Of a stretch of 64,000 nucleotides of DNA, positions 39,911 to 52,900 are shown piece by piece; position 1 is the first letter of the stretch; each line of letters opens with the position of its first letter. Location of the stretch: NCBI RefSeq assembly GCF_905475345.1, contig NC_066590.1:9004501-9068500 (forward strand), read 5' to 3'. A program made the position numbers and the translations under genes. A model generated the notes under the pieces. That model was not told where the DNA came from. It saw only the letters and a list, made by a program, of their open reading frames with translations, and ran no database searches. The stretch is from Vespula vulgaris (Eukaryota > Arthropoda > Insecta > Hymenoptera > Vespidae).

Positions 39911-42642
39911 AGTCCAAGACATGGAATAGGTTAGATTGCTACCTTTCAAATCTCTTTAATTTTTCAAAATTCATTGTCCATGGGATAGGATAATGCTGTA
40001 TATCCACAATGATGAGCGATCTTGCAGAATGGATGGTACATTTTGTCGGAGACAAAGGATATCAATATATATAGCTAATCGAATGTGTTATTCGATGACT
40101 GTTGGTTTATACTAGATTGCAAAATTTCATATTACAAATATGCAGTACATAGAAACTGTGATTTTACACGTTCTAAAGTTCTTACCATTTTGCCAATCGT
40201 ATTGACTGCATGTCGTCAGGAATATGAAGCATTAAAGGATAGTTTCATGAAAGTAGATATGAGAAAGTAATTAAACATACACTTAAATAAAATATACAAA
40301 TAAAATTAATAGTTATTATAAATGTTTTGATTCAATAAATAATATACATAATAGGGAATACAATTCTTTAAAAACAATTATCTGTGATAGCTGACTGATT
40401 ACTTCTTAATTCATTTCTTTATTTATGCATATTATTATTATTAAACAAGTCTTCCACAAATTTTATATTTTCTAATACAGTAGCATAGAAATGAATGTAT
40501 TAATTACAAGAAATATGATATATAAATTTTACTGTTAAAATGCTACAATGGTTAGTTTGTACAAAGGAATATTCTTTTTATCTCAAAGTTATTTACATTA
40601 TTGTGTATGTTAATATTTGAATCTCTATTCTTAACAAATTATGTCTGTTGTATTACCAATAATATTTCAATATATTTACTGACGACATGTATTCTGGTTG
40701 GCCAACAAATTGATGATAATTTTAACTAATAATATTAATGGAAAATTAAAAATGCTTTATTTAAGATTACTACAGATGTTTTTCACATAATATATAGAAA
40801 ATCAAAGATAATTAACTAAATTATAATTAAGTTAAACCCTGTAGTGGAAATTATCATTAACATATATATTCTTAAGAAATGCAACGTTTATCACAAAATA
40901 TTAAGTATTTCTTTTTAGTATCAAATTGAACACAAATATTAAATAATAATAAATTTAATTTGAAATCATATTAGATCTCTTACCTCAATATTAATTTACT
41001 AAAAGATTTGATAAAGTATTAAATACAGTACAAAAGTACCAGTATTCTAAACATTACTACTCGTATTTGTTCCATGATACAATCTTATGGTGCAAAAATA
41101 AATTGTCATCTTACACTTTCTGTGAAAACTCATCTACCTAAAGTAGCAAAATCGCTTTGTTTCATTGAAAAAATATTAACAATTTGATCTGTATATTGCA
41201 TTAAATCATGCACGTCTAATATAAAATTTATCAGGTCACACTTCAACTCATAATCAGCCAAATATTAAAACTGCTAATAATAGTAGTAAGAATATCAATT
41301 TTTATTCTAACCTCAAATTTTAAATCGACTTGTAATAATACATATTATATTAGCTACTAATTCGTCGACTTGTATATTGCGGATACACGTATAAATATTT
41401 AGGAGCATAGTAACGTGTAATCGCAAAAAATGTGATGGAAATAAAAAATGAGTGGATAGTGTAATGAGGTTAGTAAAATAATGTCGACATATGGCCAAAT
41501 TATAATTGACTAATAAATGACCAATCATAAATTTATGAACTTTTGTTTTCCCTGATTGAATAATTTTTTATTTATTTACAACAAAGTATACAGTAATATT
41601 TTATTTGTTTTATTAAAATTTAATGTGTTAAATATTCAGAATTGTAACATTAGGGACCCGAAAGGGTACTGTACTTTTCCCGAATCTAGGAATAAAAACT
41701 TATAAATATTGTAATATGGAAATTAGCTATCCATATTTGTTTGCTATAATCAAACTACTTATATTTAAAAGAATATTGTAAGAGAATCAAATAATAAAAT
41801 ACAAGTTATGTAAGATGATTTGTTAAAGTTTTAGAATTTTGTAATAAGTATGTTCAGATAATTACTCCAAAATAATCGAGAAAATTTAATGAGAAATATA
41901 AGTAAATTTACAAAAATGAAAATTCAGAATTATTCATTATTTATAATTAATTCAAATCTATTCTTAAATTAAGACTAACATAGTGCTCCTTGGCACTTTA
42001 ATAATTATTTAGATATTTCTTTTGATAGATACTAGATCGATACATGGCAGATGGAACACTCGAGAAAACTATATCCAATAATGTTAATAATATTAAAAAA
42101 TAATCGTTTCTTTGTACAAAATTTACTTATAGAAAATTTTTTGTAGATTCAAAATAATAATATAGTGTTCATAAAGAACCGAAGCATAAAACATTATTTT
42201 CTCTGAAAGCCAGTCTTTTATTAAACCTAATTATGCATAATATATTATATACGTCAGTACAGATACATAAACAATAAACACATAAAATTCAACATTAAAA
42301 TTTCTATTTTTACTACGTAAAAATTTTATTGCGTAAAAACGAGATTATCTACGCTCTCAAATTCAAATACATATATTTTTTAATATAATTTTTAGTTTTG
42401 TGTATTGGTATTCCATTTGAATCTTAACCAATCAATTTTGAATGCTTACTTCGCGTTTGACCAATGACAGAATAGTAGTAACCATAATTCTTCTTTTATA
42501 CTGTCGTATTATAACTCTATATGTAGAGAAACGCCGGGCAAATTGACTGTTGGTATTGGAAAGCAACAGAAACCGTTAAAGCTCGAATTTTTGTAATTAT
42601 CTGAATACACTTGAATTTGAGAATTACGAAGATAGATCTGTG
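39911..42642. other. MYND-gene 3' UTR and AT-rich intergenic DNA
   Basis: AATAAA words at about 40287 and 40337 are plausible poly(A) signals for the MYND gene. The rest, to 42.4 kb, is AT-rich without coding signal. A small GC pocket at 41653-41690 is noted under findings. The last 200 bp should contain the promoter of the CDCA3-like gene. Confidence 0.5.
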
Positions 42643-44348
42643 ATGGGTAATTATACGAGTAAGTTTCTTTCTCATGATAGTGTAGAAGAAAATAATACAA
42701 ATGTGACTGAAACTGTGGAACAATTAAATGTTGTAAAAGAATGTAATTCAATTACTCCATCAACTACGCACAGAAAATTGATGATAGATCCTAGGTCAAT
42801 TACTGCCGAGATATGTCGAACACCAATAAAGGTAAGATTTTTTAATTAGTACAATGTTCTTTTATAACTATATAATTTGTATAATTCAATTTATTTTAAA
42901 ATATGATATAAATTAATTTTATACTTGCTGTCAGTTATTGATAATATTGTATTTTCGTATATAAATGTTCTTCATTATTTTATAATTATATAATAAAAGT
43001 AAATAGATAACAAAAATAATGAAACAAAAATTAATAGATACATTGTACACCATCTAAGAGTGCAAGGATGGGGGTTGATGTAATACCAAAACATATGCAG
43101 AGAAAACCATATTTAGAAACCAATTTTGATGCAACAATATCACCTCTAACATCAAACAAATATCTGGATCCAAGATCACCAAATATTGATCAACCAAGAA
43201 CACCAATTTTGGTAAGTTATTTAGATTTGAATCATTATTATAATTAGTTCTTAACATTTTTTTCTTAACGAACATCTTATAAATATATATATTAAGATAT
43301 ATTAAATTTGTTATTACTTAGATTGAAAATTTTACAACTTGCGAAACACCAACTATTAAGTTGAAAAATAATGCAAAAATATGTAAATCAATGAATCTTA
43401 CAAATTGTGCGAGTTTAGGATTTGATCCAAGATCTCCATCTACAGATTTTGATAGAACTCCGATTCTTATCCAAAAAACAACTAAATACTTAAAAACAGA
43501 ATCCATAGAAAATTTAGAATTACATAATGAACCAAATGATCATCAAAAATTTTTGTATTGTGAAACAACATCATCTAATACACCCGAAATACTAGCTTTG
43601 GTTGATGAAACATGTGAAGCAATAAAATCTTTGCAATTAAATATTTCTGAAAACACAGATGAATTAGAATTACATGTAAGTGAAAATACTAATCATATTA
43701 GTAATAAAGATGATAACAATGATAATGTTTGTAGTGAGAAAAGCTCACAAAATGAAAATATCACAAGAATAAATACTATTAAAATATGGAGAGATTCAGT
43801 GTTATCAGAAAGTTTGGTGCAGTCTGAGATTAATGAATATAGTAATCAAGAAAATGATGAAGAAAAATTTTCATGTCCATCTAAAGAAGAAATTGAAGCT
43901 ATATTTGATGATGATGTAATGAAAGGAAGTACACCGATACCTGAACAATCTAAAATTGAAGTTGAAAATAAAAATGTACAAGATACATTGGAGAACAGAA
44001 AGAAAATGAAAACAAATGGAAAAGCTTTCGTACCATATAATTCAAATATAAATGAAACATCAAAGGTATTATATACAAAGGTGTTATATACAAATATAAA
44101 TAATATTTCTTATGGTAATAACATTAACTTAATTTTCTTTTTCTCTTTAGAAACGAACACCTCTCAGAAGTAGGTGTAATAATGCTCAATTAGATACAAT
44201 ATTGACTAAATCCCCTCAACATATGTTACAGAATAAAAATTTCAGTAATATGATACAACATGAAAATACACCACCACATAAGAGATCTTATGCAAAATCA
44301 AAATTTAAAGGAATTCAATGGGATGTGAATTCTACAGTTATTATTTAA
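42643..44348 (+). CDS. CDCA3: CDCA3/Tome-1-like mitotic-entry protein
   Basis: Four exons, join(42643..42831, 43059..43211, 43322..44065, 44151..44348), 427 aa, all introns phase 0. Three copies of a DPRS(P)..(R)TPI element sit at residues 49-62, 100-113 and 149-162 (DPRSITAEICRTPI, DPRSPNIDQPRTPI, DPRSPSTDFDRTPI). Human CDCA3 has the same motif in tandem and the same MG start; the MGNYTS terminus could be myristoylated. CDCA3 (Tome-1) is an SCF-linked protein that promotes Wee1 loss at mitotic entry and is itself an APC/C target. The C-terminal KRTPLRSR resembles the RSPL motif of CDCA3. I do not see the KEN box of the vertebrate protein. The middle is acidic and disordered. The assignment rests on the motif, start and order, not on a fold, so it is moderately sure. 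Confidence 0.72.
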
Positions 44349-44435
44349 ATGATTATATGTAAATATAAAATAAGTTTTAATGTATTTTTATAAATGAAAT
44401 TGTAAAACCTTTTGTACTATTTGCAGTTAATATAT

Positions 44436-46203
44436 TTATGGTTCATATTTATTGTTGGTTAAGACAAGAAATTCTCTCTTTTCACACTTTTGTAAAGCTG
44501 ATCGTATTTGAAATTTCATTGTTTGTATAGAACTTTGAAGATCTTGACTTGGTTTCACTAACTGTTTAATACTGAAAAATTAATATTTAATTAATATTAT
44601 TATTTTAAGCAATATAAATTTGTAAATAAATTTCTCTTTGTCAACGTAAAAATAAATTACATTTAACAAATATAATACCTTGAATCTTTTATAATGATTC
44701 GTTTCTTAATAGCATTATTATTGGTTATTTTTTTAACAACAATAGTATTTTTTTCTTCCTTATTTGTGTTATTAGATATTGTGTTATCTTTAATATGTTT
44801 ATCTTTATTATCGCATTTTAGAATAGTACTAGTATCTATGATTGATGGTCTAATGACTTTAACTTTGATATTATCTCTAATAGACCGTCCTTTGTAATTT
44901 TTTCTTTTTTTACATTTATCATGATTTTTTATTTCTGCTAATGAATGTCCTGCATCACTTATGTTTCCAGTATTTATTATTTTAGATTGAATTGGTAATA
45001 CAGTTGTTGCAGTTGAAGTTTTAGTACTTTGAATATTTCTTCTTTCTATTGCTACATTAGATTCATGATTTAATTGTTGATCATTATTAAAAAACGGTTC
45101 ATTGTAAATAGCTTGATAATCAGTTTGGTTAAACTGGTCTGTAGACAGTAAGGTTTTTGTTTGTTCTCCTTGAGATAATTTCCTAATATTATAGATAAAT
45201 ATATTTTTATGAAATATTAATACATGATAAATAATTTGACTATGATTATTATTTTATACATACCTATCATATGCAAAATCTTGTTTATTACGTTTTAATC
45301 GTACAGACACATCTTTATGACGTTGCATAAGTTTTGCTCTTGTTTCTGATACAGATTCCAATTCAGGAGCATAAAAAACATGTAGAATACCACCATAAAA
45401 ATTCTTCCCATCAAGAAAATGCTTTGCTATTCTGCACAATATATTGTAAATAACGTTGAGAGTTCTGTTAGTGCTATGCATAAATACAGATTAGATAATT
45501 TAAGAAATTAAACATAATTATATTTTCTAAGTATAAACCTTGCACTTCGTATATCTTCATAATGTACATGGTATGCTTCTGTAAATTCTTCTGAAGGATA
45601 ATTAGAAACTACATGAACTTTTTTTACAGCTCCATAAGGAAAGATAAGTTTTTTTACTTCTTGTTTTAATTGCAATTGTGGTACATCACAAATCATCAAA
45701 TGTTGTGATTCATCATTAATCGTATATATCTGTTAAGTGGAGGTGGCGCATTAGAGAAAATATATGTAAAATGAAAAAAAAATAATTATAATATATATAT
45801 ATATATTACTTTATTTAAAAGTACATATAATATATATATATCACTTTATTTAAAATATGCATAATCTTGCACACACATACGCACGCACATATACATATAT
45901 ATTCAAGATCATTTAAAAAAACAAAACCGTATATTAACTAAAATAATTAATGAAATATTTTTTCTAACATGTTTGCAATAGAACTTTCAAAAATATTAAT
46001 ATAACAAAAATATATAACTATAAAATAGAGTTAACATAACCTAAATGTCCGCAACGCACATTTACATAGTATAGTAAAAGGATACATGACGAGGCTACCT
46101 TAACTGCAGTCAACTTTTTCCCTTGTCGATAAGGTGGTCGTGTTTGACATAATTTCTGTTGTAAATGATGAGAGAGTTGTGTTATAGCAGGTTCGTTAGA
46201 CAT
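44436..46203 (-). CDS. RBM48: RNA-binding protein 48 (RBM48)
   Basis: Five exons, complement(44436..44571, 44679..45182, 45264..45431, 45539..45729, 46099..46203), 367 aa. The N-terminal half follows vertebrate RBM48 closely: TRPPYRQGKKLTAVKIYTIN, an RRM with ESQHLMICDVP and FPYGAVKKVHVV, YPSEEFTEAYHVHY, RSARIAKHFLDGKNFYGG, and ILHVFYAPE followed by SVSETRAKL. The C-terminal half is Lys/Asn-rich and disordered, with a short terminal helix (SSIQTMKFQIRSAL) like the end of RBM48. RBM48 pairs with ARMC7 and supports splicing of U12-type introns. The gene is tail to tail with the CDCA3-like gene, 87 bp between stop codons. An AATAAA word lies in its last codons. Confidence 0.9.
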
Positions 46204-47522
46204 AGTTTTGTTATTGTCAACCGTATTATCAGCCAGCTCTTACAGTATAAACAATACTATGCTTCGTTCATACATGCATATAATAATCAATCGAAATGGT
46301 TCAAGTATTATTCATGGAATGATTTATATATTATAACTATTTATATATATATATTATTTATTAAAAAAATTATGTTTATTAATTATTGTTATTGAAATAT
46401 TAAAATTAATAAAACAAAATAATAAAATTGTAATGTTCTTTATTAGCCACATAAGAAAATTCCCTAGATTCCATACTGTAATTATAATCTAGGAATAATT
46501 TTTTCATGTATACAATGATCTATACAGCTGGATGGGACTGAATGTATGTATGCACAGTCCATGACGATCATGGTGTATACGAATGGTATCCACGAATCGT
46601 CAGATATTTGTTAAAATGAAAGTTTACCCGCGTCGAATACCGCGGTACGCGTTGTAGAATAATTTTTAACGTTTTCCTTATGACATTATCTTAACGTTTC
46701 ATTAAAAAACAAATCGTTACATGACGAATTTTTTTCTGAAATAGTATAAACGAAGACTAACTGAAGAATTCTTTAATGTCAGTGGGCTTGAGAACGAACT
46801 GAAAGTAAATACACATTCTGTTGACCAGTCACTTTTACGTTGCGAATTTTAATTTTGTGAAACACATTTGTTTGTTTGCTATTCTGTTAAATCTTGCCAA
46901 TCATTTTATACAAAAACAATAAAGTCAGATTCAAAGAGATGATATATAAAATTGGTTTTTAATTGATACAGATAACTAAAGTTGACAGTTGCTTGTTTCT
47001 ATCTATAGAAGTGTTTTGTATATCTCAAAATTTCACAGATCTGTACAACTGCATGACTTCCAACTATTTAAGTTATAGATGTGATACTCGCAACTATTTT
47101 TTTGTAGAAAATTGTATTTACCTGATAATCGTAAATGTATTCAGTAAGTGTATAATACATTTTTTCAGTATTTCTTATTTTACTTGACTAGTTTCAAAAC
47201 TAGTATATGTTTATTATTATTTATTTTTTAATTATTATGTCTTGTACAAAAATAATTACTGAATATCAAATGAATAAACTGTGATAAAATATGAGTACTG
47301 AATAGTTTTACTTTTCTAATATTAATTTCTATTTTTAGGTAAAGGTAGTATAGTAGAAGCAGAGCTGCTGCAGGTACTTTCGATACTTGTGGTGGTCGGT
47401 GAATGGTGTTGCAGATAGACTCGGTGTGGGGCTGGGCGTCACCCCCACTGCGCCTCCAGCTAGCTGGAGGGACCAGGGGTGCCTCAGGGAGAGCAGGGGC
47501 AAGTGTCCCATCCTCACAAAGG
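46204..47522. promoter_or_regulatory. Divergent region RBM48 / diablo with diablo 5' UTR
   Basis: The centre (about 46500-46900) is less AT-rich and probably holds both promoters. A pyrimidine-rich acceptor (TTTTTAG, AG at about 47338-47339) opens the exon that carries the diablo start, so an upstream non-coding exon is likely. From 47420 to 47520 the leader is strikingly GC-rich and contains a palindrome and a hairpin (see findings). Confidence 0.5.
47453..47470. repeat. 18-bp perfect palindrome in diablo leader
   Basis: CCTCCAGCTAGCTGGAGG is a perfect inverted repeat without a loop, in the GC-rich leader 53 bp before the diablo start codon. Confidence 0.85.
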
Positions 47523-49763
47523 ATGGGTGACATGGTTGTAGAACGTGCTACTTCTCCAGCACGTTTAAGTCATACATCGGAAAAACATCCCCGTGCTATG
47601 CTTACTGAACTCAATGTTCTTCGTCGTCATAGAGAATTATGTGACGTTGTTCTTAACATTGGTTCTAGGAAGATATTTGCACATAGAGTCATTCTTTCTG
47701 CTTGTAGTCCATATTTCAGGTAATTGTGTTTTTTATTTCAAATATTAAAAATAAGTAATAAAAAATAAGAAAGAATAAAGAAATAAATAAGTAACAAAAA
47801 ATACAAAACATATGTTATATTTCTTTGAATATTACTACAGAGCTATGTTTACTGGAGAATTAGCAGAATCTCGTCAGACTGAAGTTACAATACGTGACAT
47901 AGACGAATTGGCAATGGAATTACTCATTGAATTTTGCTATACTTCGCACATCATTGTCGAAGAAGCAAATGTCCAAACTCTCCTTCCAGCAGCGTGCCTT
48001 CTTCAGCTAGCAGAAATTCAAGATATATGCTGTGAATTTTTAAAACGACAATTGGATCCATCAAATTGTTTGGGTATAAGAGCTTTCGCAGATACTCATT
48101 CATGTCGAGAACTTTTACGTATTGCTGATAAATTTACTCAACATAATTTTCAAGAGGTAATTTTTGACAAATTTCAGTAAAATGATAAATGTTTGATAAT
48201 ATATTAAATATTTCAAATTGTTTAAATATTTCAACAGTATAATATTTTTTCTGTTTTTATGTAGGTAATGGAAAGTGAAGAATTTTTGTTATTACCTGTT
48301 GGACAATTAGTTGATATTATATCATCGGATGAATTAAATGTACGAACAGAAGAACAAGTTTTCAGTGCTGTAATGAATTGGGTTAAATATAATGTAACAG
48401 AAAGAAGGCAACACTTAGCACAAGTTTTACAGCATGTGCGGTTGCCACTTCTCAGTCCAAAATTTTTAGTAGGCACTGTAGGATCGGATTTATTAGTTCG
48501 TTCAGATGATGCATGTAGAGATTTAGTTGACGAAGCAAAGAATTACTTATTATTGCCACAAGAAAGACCATTGATGCAAGGACCCAGAACACGTCCTAGA
48601 AAGCCTACAAGAAGAGGAGAAGTATTATTTGCTGTTGGTGGTTGGTGTTCTGGTGATGCTATTGCAAGTGTCGAAAGATTTGATCCTAATACTGGAGATT
48701 GGAAAATGGTTGCACCAATGAGTAAACGAAGATGTGGTGTAGGAGTAGCAGTTTTAAATGAATTATTATATGCTGTTGGTGGACACGATGGACAAAGTTA
48801 TTTAAATAGTATAGAAAGGTATGATCCTCAAACAAATCAATGGTCGTGTGATGTTGCACCTACAACGTCTTGTAGAACAAGTGTAGGTGTTGCTGTCTTG
48901 GACGGCTATCTTTATGCAGTAGGTGGTCAAGATGGAGTACAATGTCTTAATCATGTTGAAAGGTAAATGACTTTTTATTTTATTTACAATATTATACAAT
49001 GCAAATATACTGCTATATTTAATTCATTAAATGATTTATTTAAATTAAGAAATAGGCGAAAGATTATTATTTGAAATACAAAAAACATTATATATTTATA
49101 TAAAATATATATATGTATATATTTCAGGTATGATCCTAAAGAAAACAAATGGTCAAAAGTATCACCAATGACTACAAGAAGATTAGGAGTAGCTGTTGCC
49201 GTGCTTGGCGGTTATTTATATGCTATCGGCGGGTCCGATGGACAATCGCCTTTGAATACTGTAGAAAGATATGATCCTAGACACAACAAATGGTCTCAAG
49301 TATCCCCAATGTCTACAAGACGTAAACATTTAGGCTGTGCAGTATTTAATAATTTAATTTATGCTGTGGGAGGACGCGATGATTGTATGGAGCTATCCAG
49401 TGCAGAAAGATATAATCCTCACACAAATTCATGGAGTCCTATAGTAGCCATGACTTCAAGAAGAAGCGGAGTAAGTCTACTTGTGCATTTACTTTAAATG
49501 CATTTCATTTTAATGCATCAAGATCACCTTATTGTTTCAATTTTTTTTTATTGACCCACGTTTTGAAACAGGTTGGTTTAGCAGTAGTGAATGGTCAATT
49601 GTATGCAGTAGGTGGATTCGATGGAACAGCATATCTAAAAACAATTGAAGTATATGATCCAGAACAAAATCAGTGGAAACTATGTGGTTGTATGAATTAT
49701 AGACGACTTGGTGGAGGTGTGGGAGTTATGCGAGCTCCACAAACTGAAAACTATATTTGGTAG
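47523..49763 (+). CDS. dbo: KLHL20-type BTB-Kelch Cul3 adaptor, diablo
   Basis: Five exons, join(47523..47719, 47841..48156, 48265..48962, 49128..49470, 49572..49763), 581 aa. This is the insect diablo/KLHL20 protein, substrate adaptor of a Cullin-3 ubiquitin ligase. BTB domain at about residues 35-135 ([39 protein letters not shown]); BACK domain to about 245 (CCEFLKRQLDPSNCLG, ADKFTQHNFQEVMESEEF); six Kelch blades from about 290 to the end, each with a GG pair and a conserved W (EVLFAVGGWCSGDAI, LYAVGGHDGQSYLNS and so on), ending RRLGGGVGVM and YIW. I chose ATG 47523 (MGDMVVER), which gives the family's usual length. An in-frame ATG at 47403 would add 40 residues. The stop is TAG followed by C, with a further 52 open codons behind it. 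Confidence 0.95.
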
Positions 49764-49922
49764 CTCAGGCTACCCTCTTCAGCCCAAACGGCTGAAATGC
49801 CAGTGACTCCTCTTACGCCGGTAACTCCTGTTACACCTGTAACTCCCCCTGCTCCAATATCGGTTCCTATTGTTATAACTAATTCTAGAAAACGATACCG
49901 TCGTTCAATGAGCATTATATAA
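49764..49922 (+). CDS. In-frame extension after diablo stop (candidate readthrough)
   Basis: Directly after the TAG (49761-49763), the same frame stays open for 52 codons to TAA at 49920-49922. It reads LRLPSSAQTAE, then a Pro-Val-Thr repeat (MPVTPLTPVTPVTPVTPP), then APISVPIVI and a basic end (NSRKRYRRSMSII). The repeat is spelled with different synonymous codons (GTG/GTA/GTT, ACT/ACG/ACA, CCA/CCT/CCG/CCC), which points to selection on protein rather than to simple DNA repetition. It may be a readthrough tail of diablo, or a separate small ORF starting at ATG 49797. No RNA or protein data are available. Confidence 0.45.
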   Translation, partial: LRLPSSAQTAEMPVTPLTPVTPVTPVTPPAPISVPIVITNSRKRYRRSMSII

Positions 49923-52900
49923 AAAGAAATTTGCATTTTACAAACAGATTTTGCCTTTCTGCCGATGAAGTCTATTTCTTAATGAAATATTTTCTATAAA
50001 TATTTTGAATCATAATTTATATCAGGGACCGAAACTGATATCGAAAATGTTAGTATACATGTTTATTTGTATCAAAAAACCACATTCTATGATACTGTAT
50101 TGTATCAAATTGTTATAATAATGAGTCCACTTATAGAAATCAAAGATGCCTCAAACAATATCAATATTAACACATGATGTAATAAGATTTAGAATTATAT
50201 AATAGATTCATTGAAAATCGGTTCCTGATAGAGAATATTATTTTATTACTTATTCTAATTTAATTACTAATATATACATCATTATATGGACTTACTCTGC
50301 AGAGATTATCGGGATATTTTGGAAAAACATTTCTAAAATTTAAAACGGATCTATTTTGGAACAAAATGTTCAAAAATATTGAGATATTATTTTGTATTTC
50401 TAATTAATTGGTATCAATGTATTTCTTATATGAAGATTTATATTTCATTCTTACTTCTGCAATATAATCCAGTATTGCTTCTTATATTTGACTTTTTTCA
50501 ATGTTGCTGTCATGCCAATTGTCAGTCCTTTATAATAGCAATAATTGTATATATATTGGATAAATTTGTTAATGCCAATAATCTGTGCATACTATAACAA
50601 ATTTGATTATTTGAAGTGATATTTAATAGATTTTTTGCTTTTTAGTAGTTATTTTAAGAAACTACCAAAGTAAATGTATATTTCTTTTTCTCTCTTCTTT
50701 TTTTGTTCTTTTTTTCTTTTTCTTTTTTTATTTATGAGACTGATTGATCAATTTATGTAATTATCAAGTTGTTAAATTGATTTTTTGTCATAGTTACATC
50801 ATTCATCATAATTTGATAAAAATGCTTAAACATTTGATGTTTACTTGAAATTTAATCATAACATGCAACTATCATTCTAAATATATAACTATCTTTATAT
50901 TTTATTATTTTTATTTGTTGTATAATATCCAATCATACATATTGTGTATAGATTTACTATCTTTTATTTTTACATTAAAGTTATACTATCAGTTTTAAAC
51001 ACAATTTGTAATATAGATCCTTCAATTTAACAAATCAAAGATATCGAGTAGGAAAAAAACATTTTTAATTTAAATATTAAGTTTTATATTATTTACAATC
51101 AGTTACTGCCTTTTTCTTAGTTAATTGAATACAATATTACTTTATAAGTTTTCATATAAAATTGATTTGTATTTGGATATGTAATAAAACATACAAATTC
51201 CAGTCTTAGAGATAGTATTAAATTACTGATGTGCATTTAATTTATTTTACAAGAAATACTCAAGTTTTTTATTACGGATAAAGAAAGATATATCCAAACA
51301 ATGGTAAAAACATGCACAATTTAATTTAATTATTTAATTGAATTATTTAATTGAATTATTAAGCTTCCATTTAATTATAAATAAAAAAATTAATCATTTA
51401 TCTTTTTTAGATTACATTTCTATTATAGTAAATTTATTTATTAATAATTTTTTTTGTATATATAGATAAATATGCAAGGGAACTAAAACAATACATTTTA
51501 GAATAAACAATGCACATTTGAAGTGTGCTTAACACCTTTTATGTTATTAAGATTACAAAATGCAAAAAAATAATCATCAAGTCATGAGTTTCATTACACA
51601 AATATTATCAGACAGTACATTTTTTTAAAAACACGTTCTTGTTTTATTTTAAGTAGATAATGTATCACACAACACTTTAAAAACGTTGTATGAATTTCAA
51701 ATGTATATAATAACAAAGACACCAAAATATATGCTCATAGAGCAATACAGTTTTCAAAAGTGAATATTTACATAGCTGTATTGATGGAATTCTTTTATCA
51801 ATTTTCATAACATTCAGAAAATACAGAAAAGGCACTATAATAAATTCTTTTATTCTAAATGCATATAAAAGTACTATTAATGTACAAAATGGTGATAGGG
51901 ATCATTAAGAAACAATTTCATATTGTAACTTATGTGATAATAATCTAATAAGAAACAGCAAATTTGGCTGAATATAAGCAATATTTTACTAATCATGACA
52001 AACGTTAATTGTTACTTTATTTATTTGAGTAAAAAATTTATAAAAAGAATTCGACTATTATATAAATAAATAATTAAATAAATAAACATATGAAAATATC
52101 AAAATTTTCTCTGGTTCTGTTACATATATGAGATTGTTGTGGAAAGCAGGATGCATGTCTAATATAAAAATATTGAAATAATATAATGTAGCATTTCTGA
52201 TAAACCTATTGATATATATATATATATATATATTATTATATTATTCTCCATTAATTTTTTTTATATAACATTCTCTATGAACACATGAAAAACTGCCAGT
52301 CATAGCATATTTTTTAATTAGTTTGTAAATCAAAAAAATTCATTATATAGAATGTAAGTTGTATTCGCACGTGCATTGTTTGCTAACGTGCCTGATTGAG
52401 AACACACCAATACAATTCTGTTAACAGATTTATATATTTCAAATGGTACAAATTACTATAAAATAATAAAATTATAGCTATATATACCACAAAATGCTGT
52501 GTTTCTCCAAATTATAAATTGATAAATAGATATATTGTATGATAATCTGCAAAGATATATTTAGTATTTAATTAATAAATATAACAAATACTTTTTTTTG
52601 AAGGAAATGAATATAATTATGAATCAATATTTCATTAACTTATACTCATTCGTTAATTCTTTAATTTGTAAAATAATTTTATTACACATATTTATTTCTT
52701 CAATCATGTCAGAAATATATATTGAAAGTTATATCTTACATACAATTTGCAAAATAATGTTCACTAAGCAAGACTGGCCTAGGTTTAAGATTTTAAAAAT
52801 ATTAACATACATAAGACACACATATTTCCATTAGAACATTTATCAGTAATTACATGCATCAATTTGTTTATAGAAAAATATAGAATTTAAATTTATTGAA

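Noticed and set aside
47403..47522. Upstream in-frame start for diablo
   Set aside because: It would add a GC-rich, low-complexity leader (WGWASPPLRL...). The ATG at 47523 gives the usual family length, though the longer form is not excluded.
49751..49936. Minus-strand frame with GVTGVTGVTG repeat
   Set aside because: It is antisense to the plus-strand PVTP segment. Synonymous codon variation fits the plus strand as the coding one.
50379..50597. 72-codon hydrophobic frame downstream of diablo
   Set aside because: AT-driven Phe/Ile/Leu/Tyr composition, no conserved motif and no splice context; likely chance in the 3' region.
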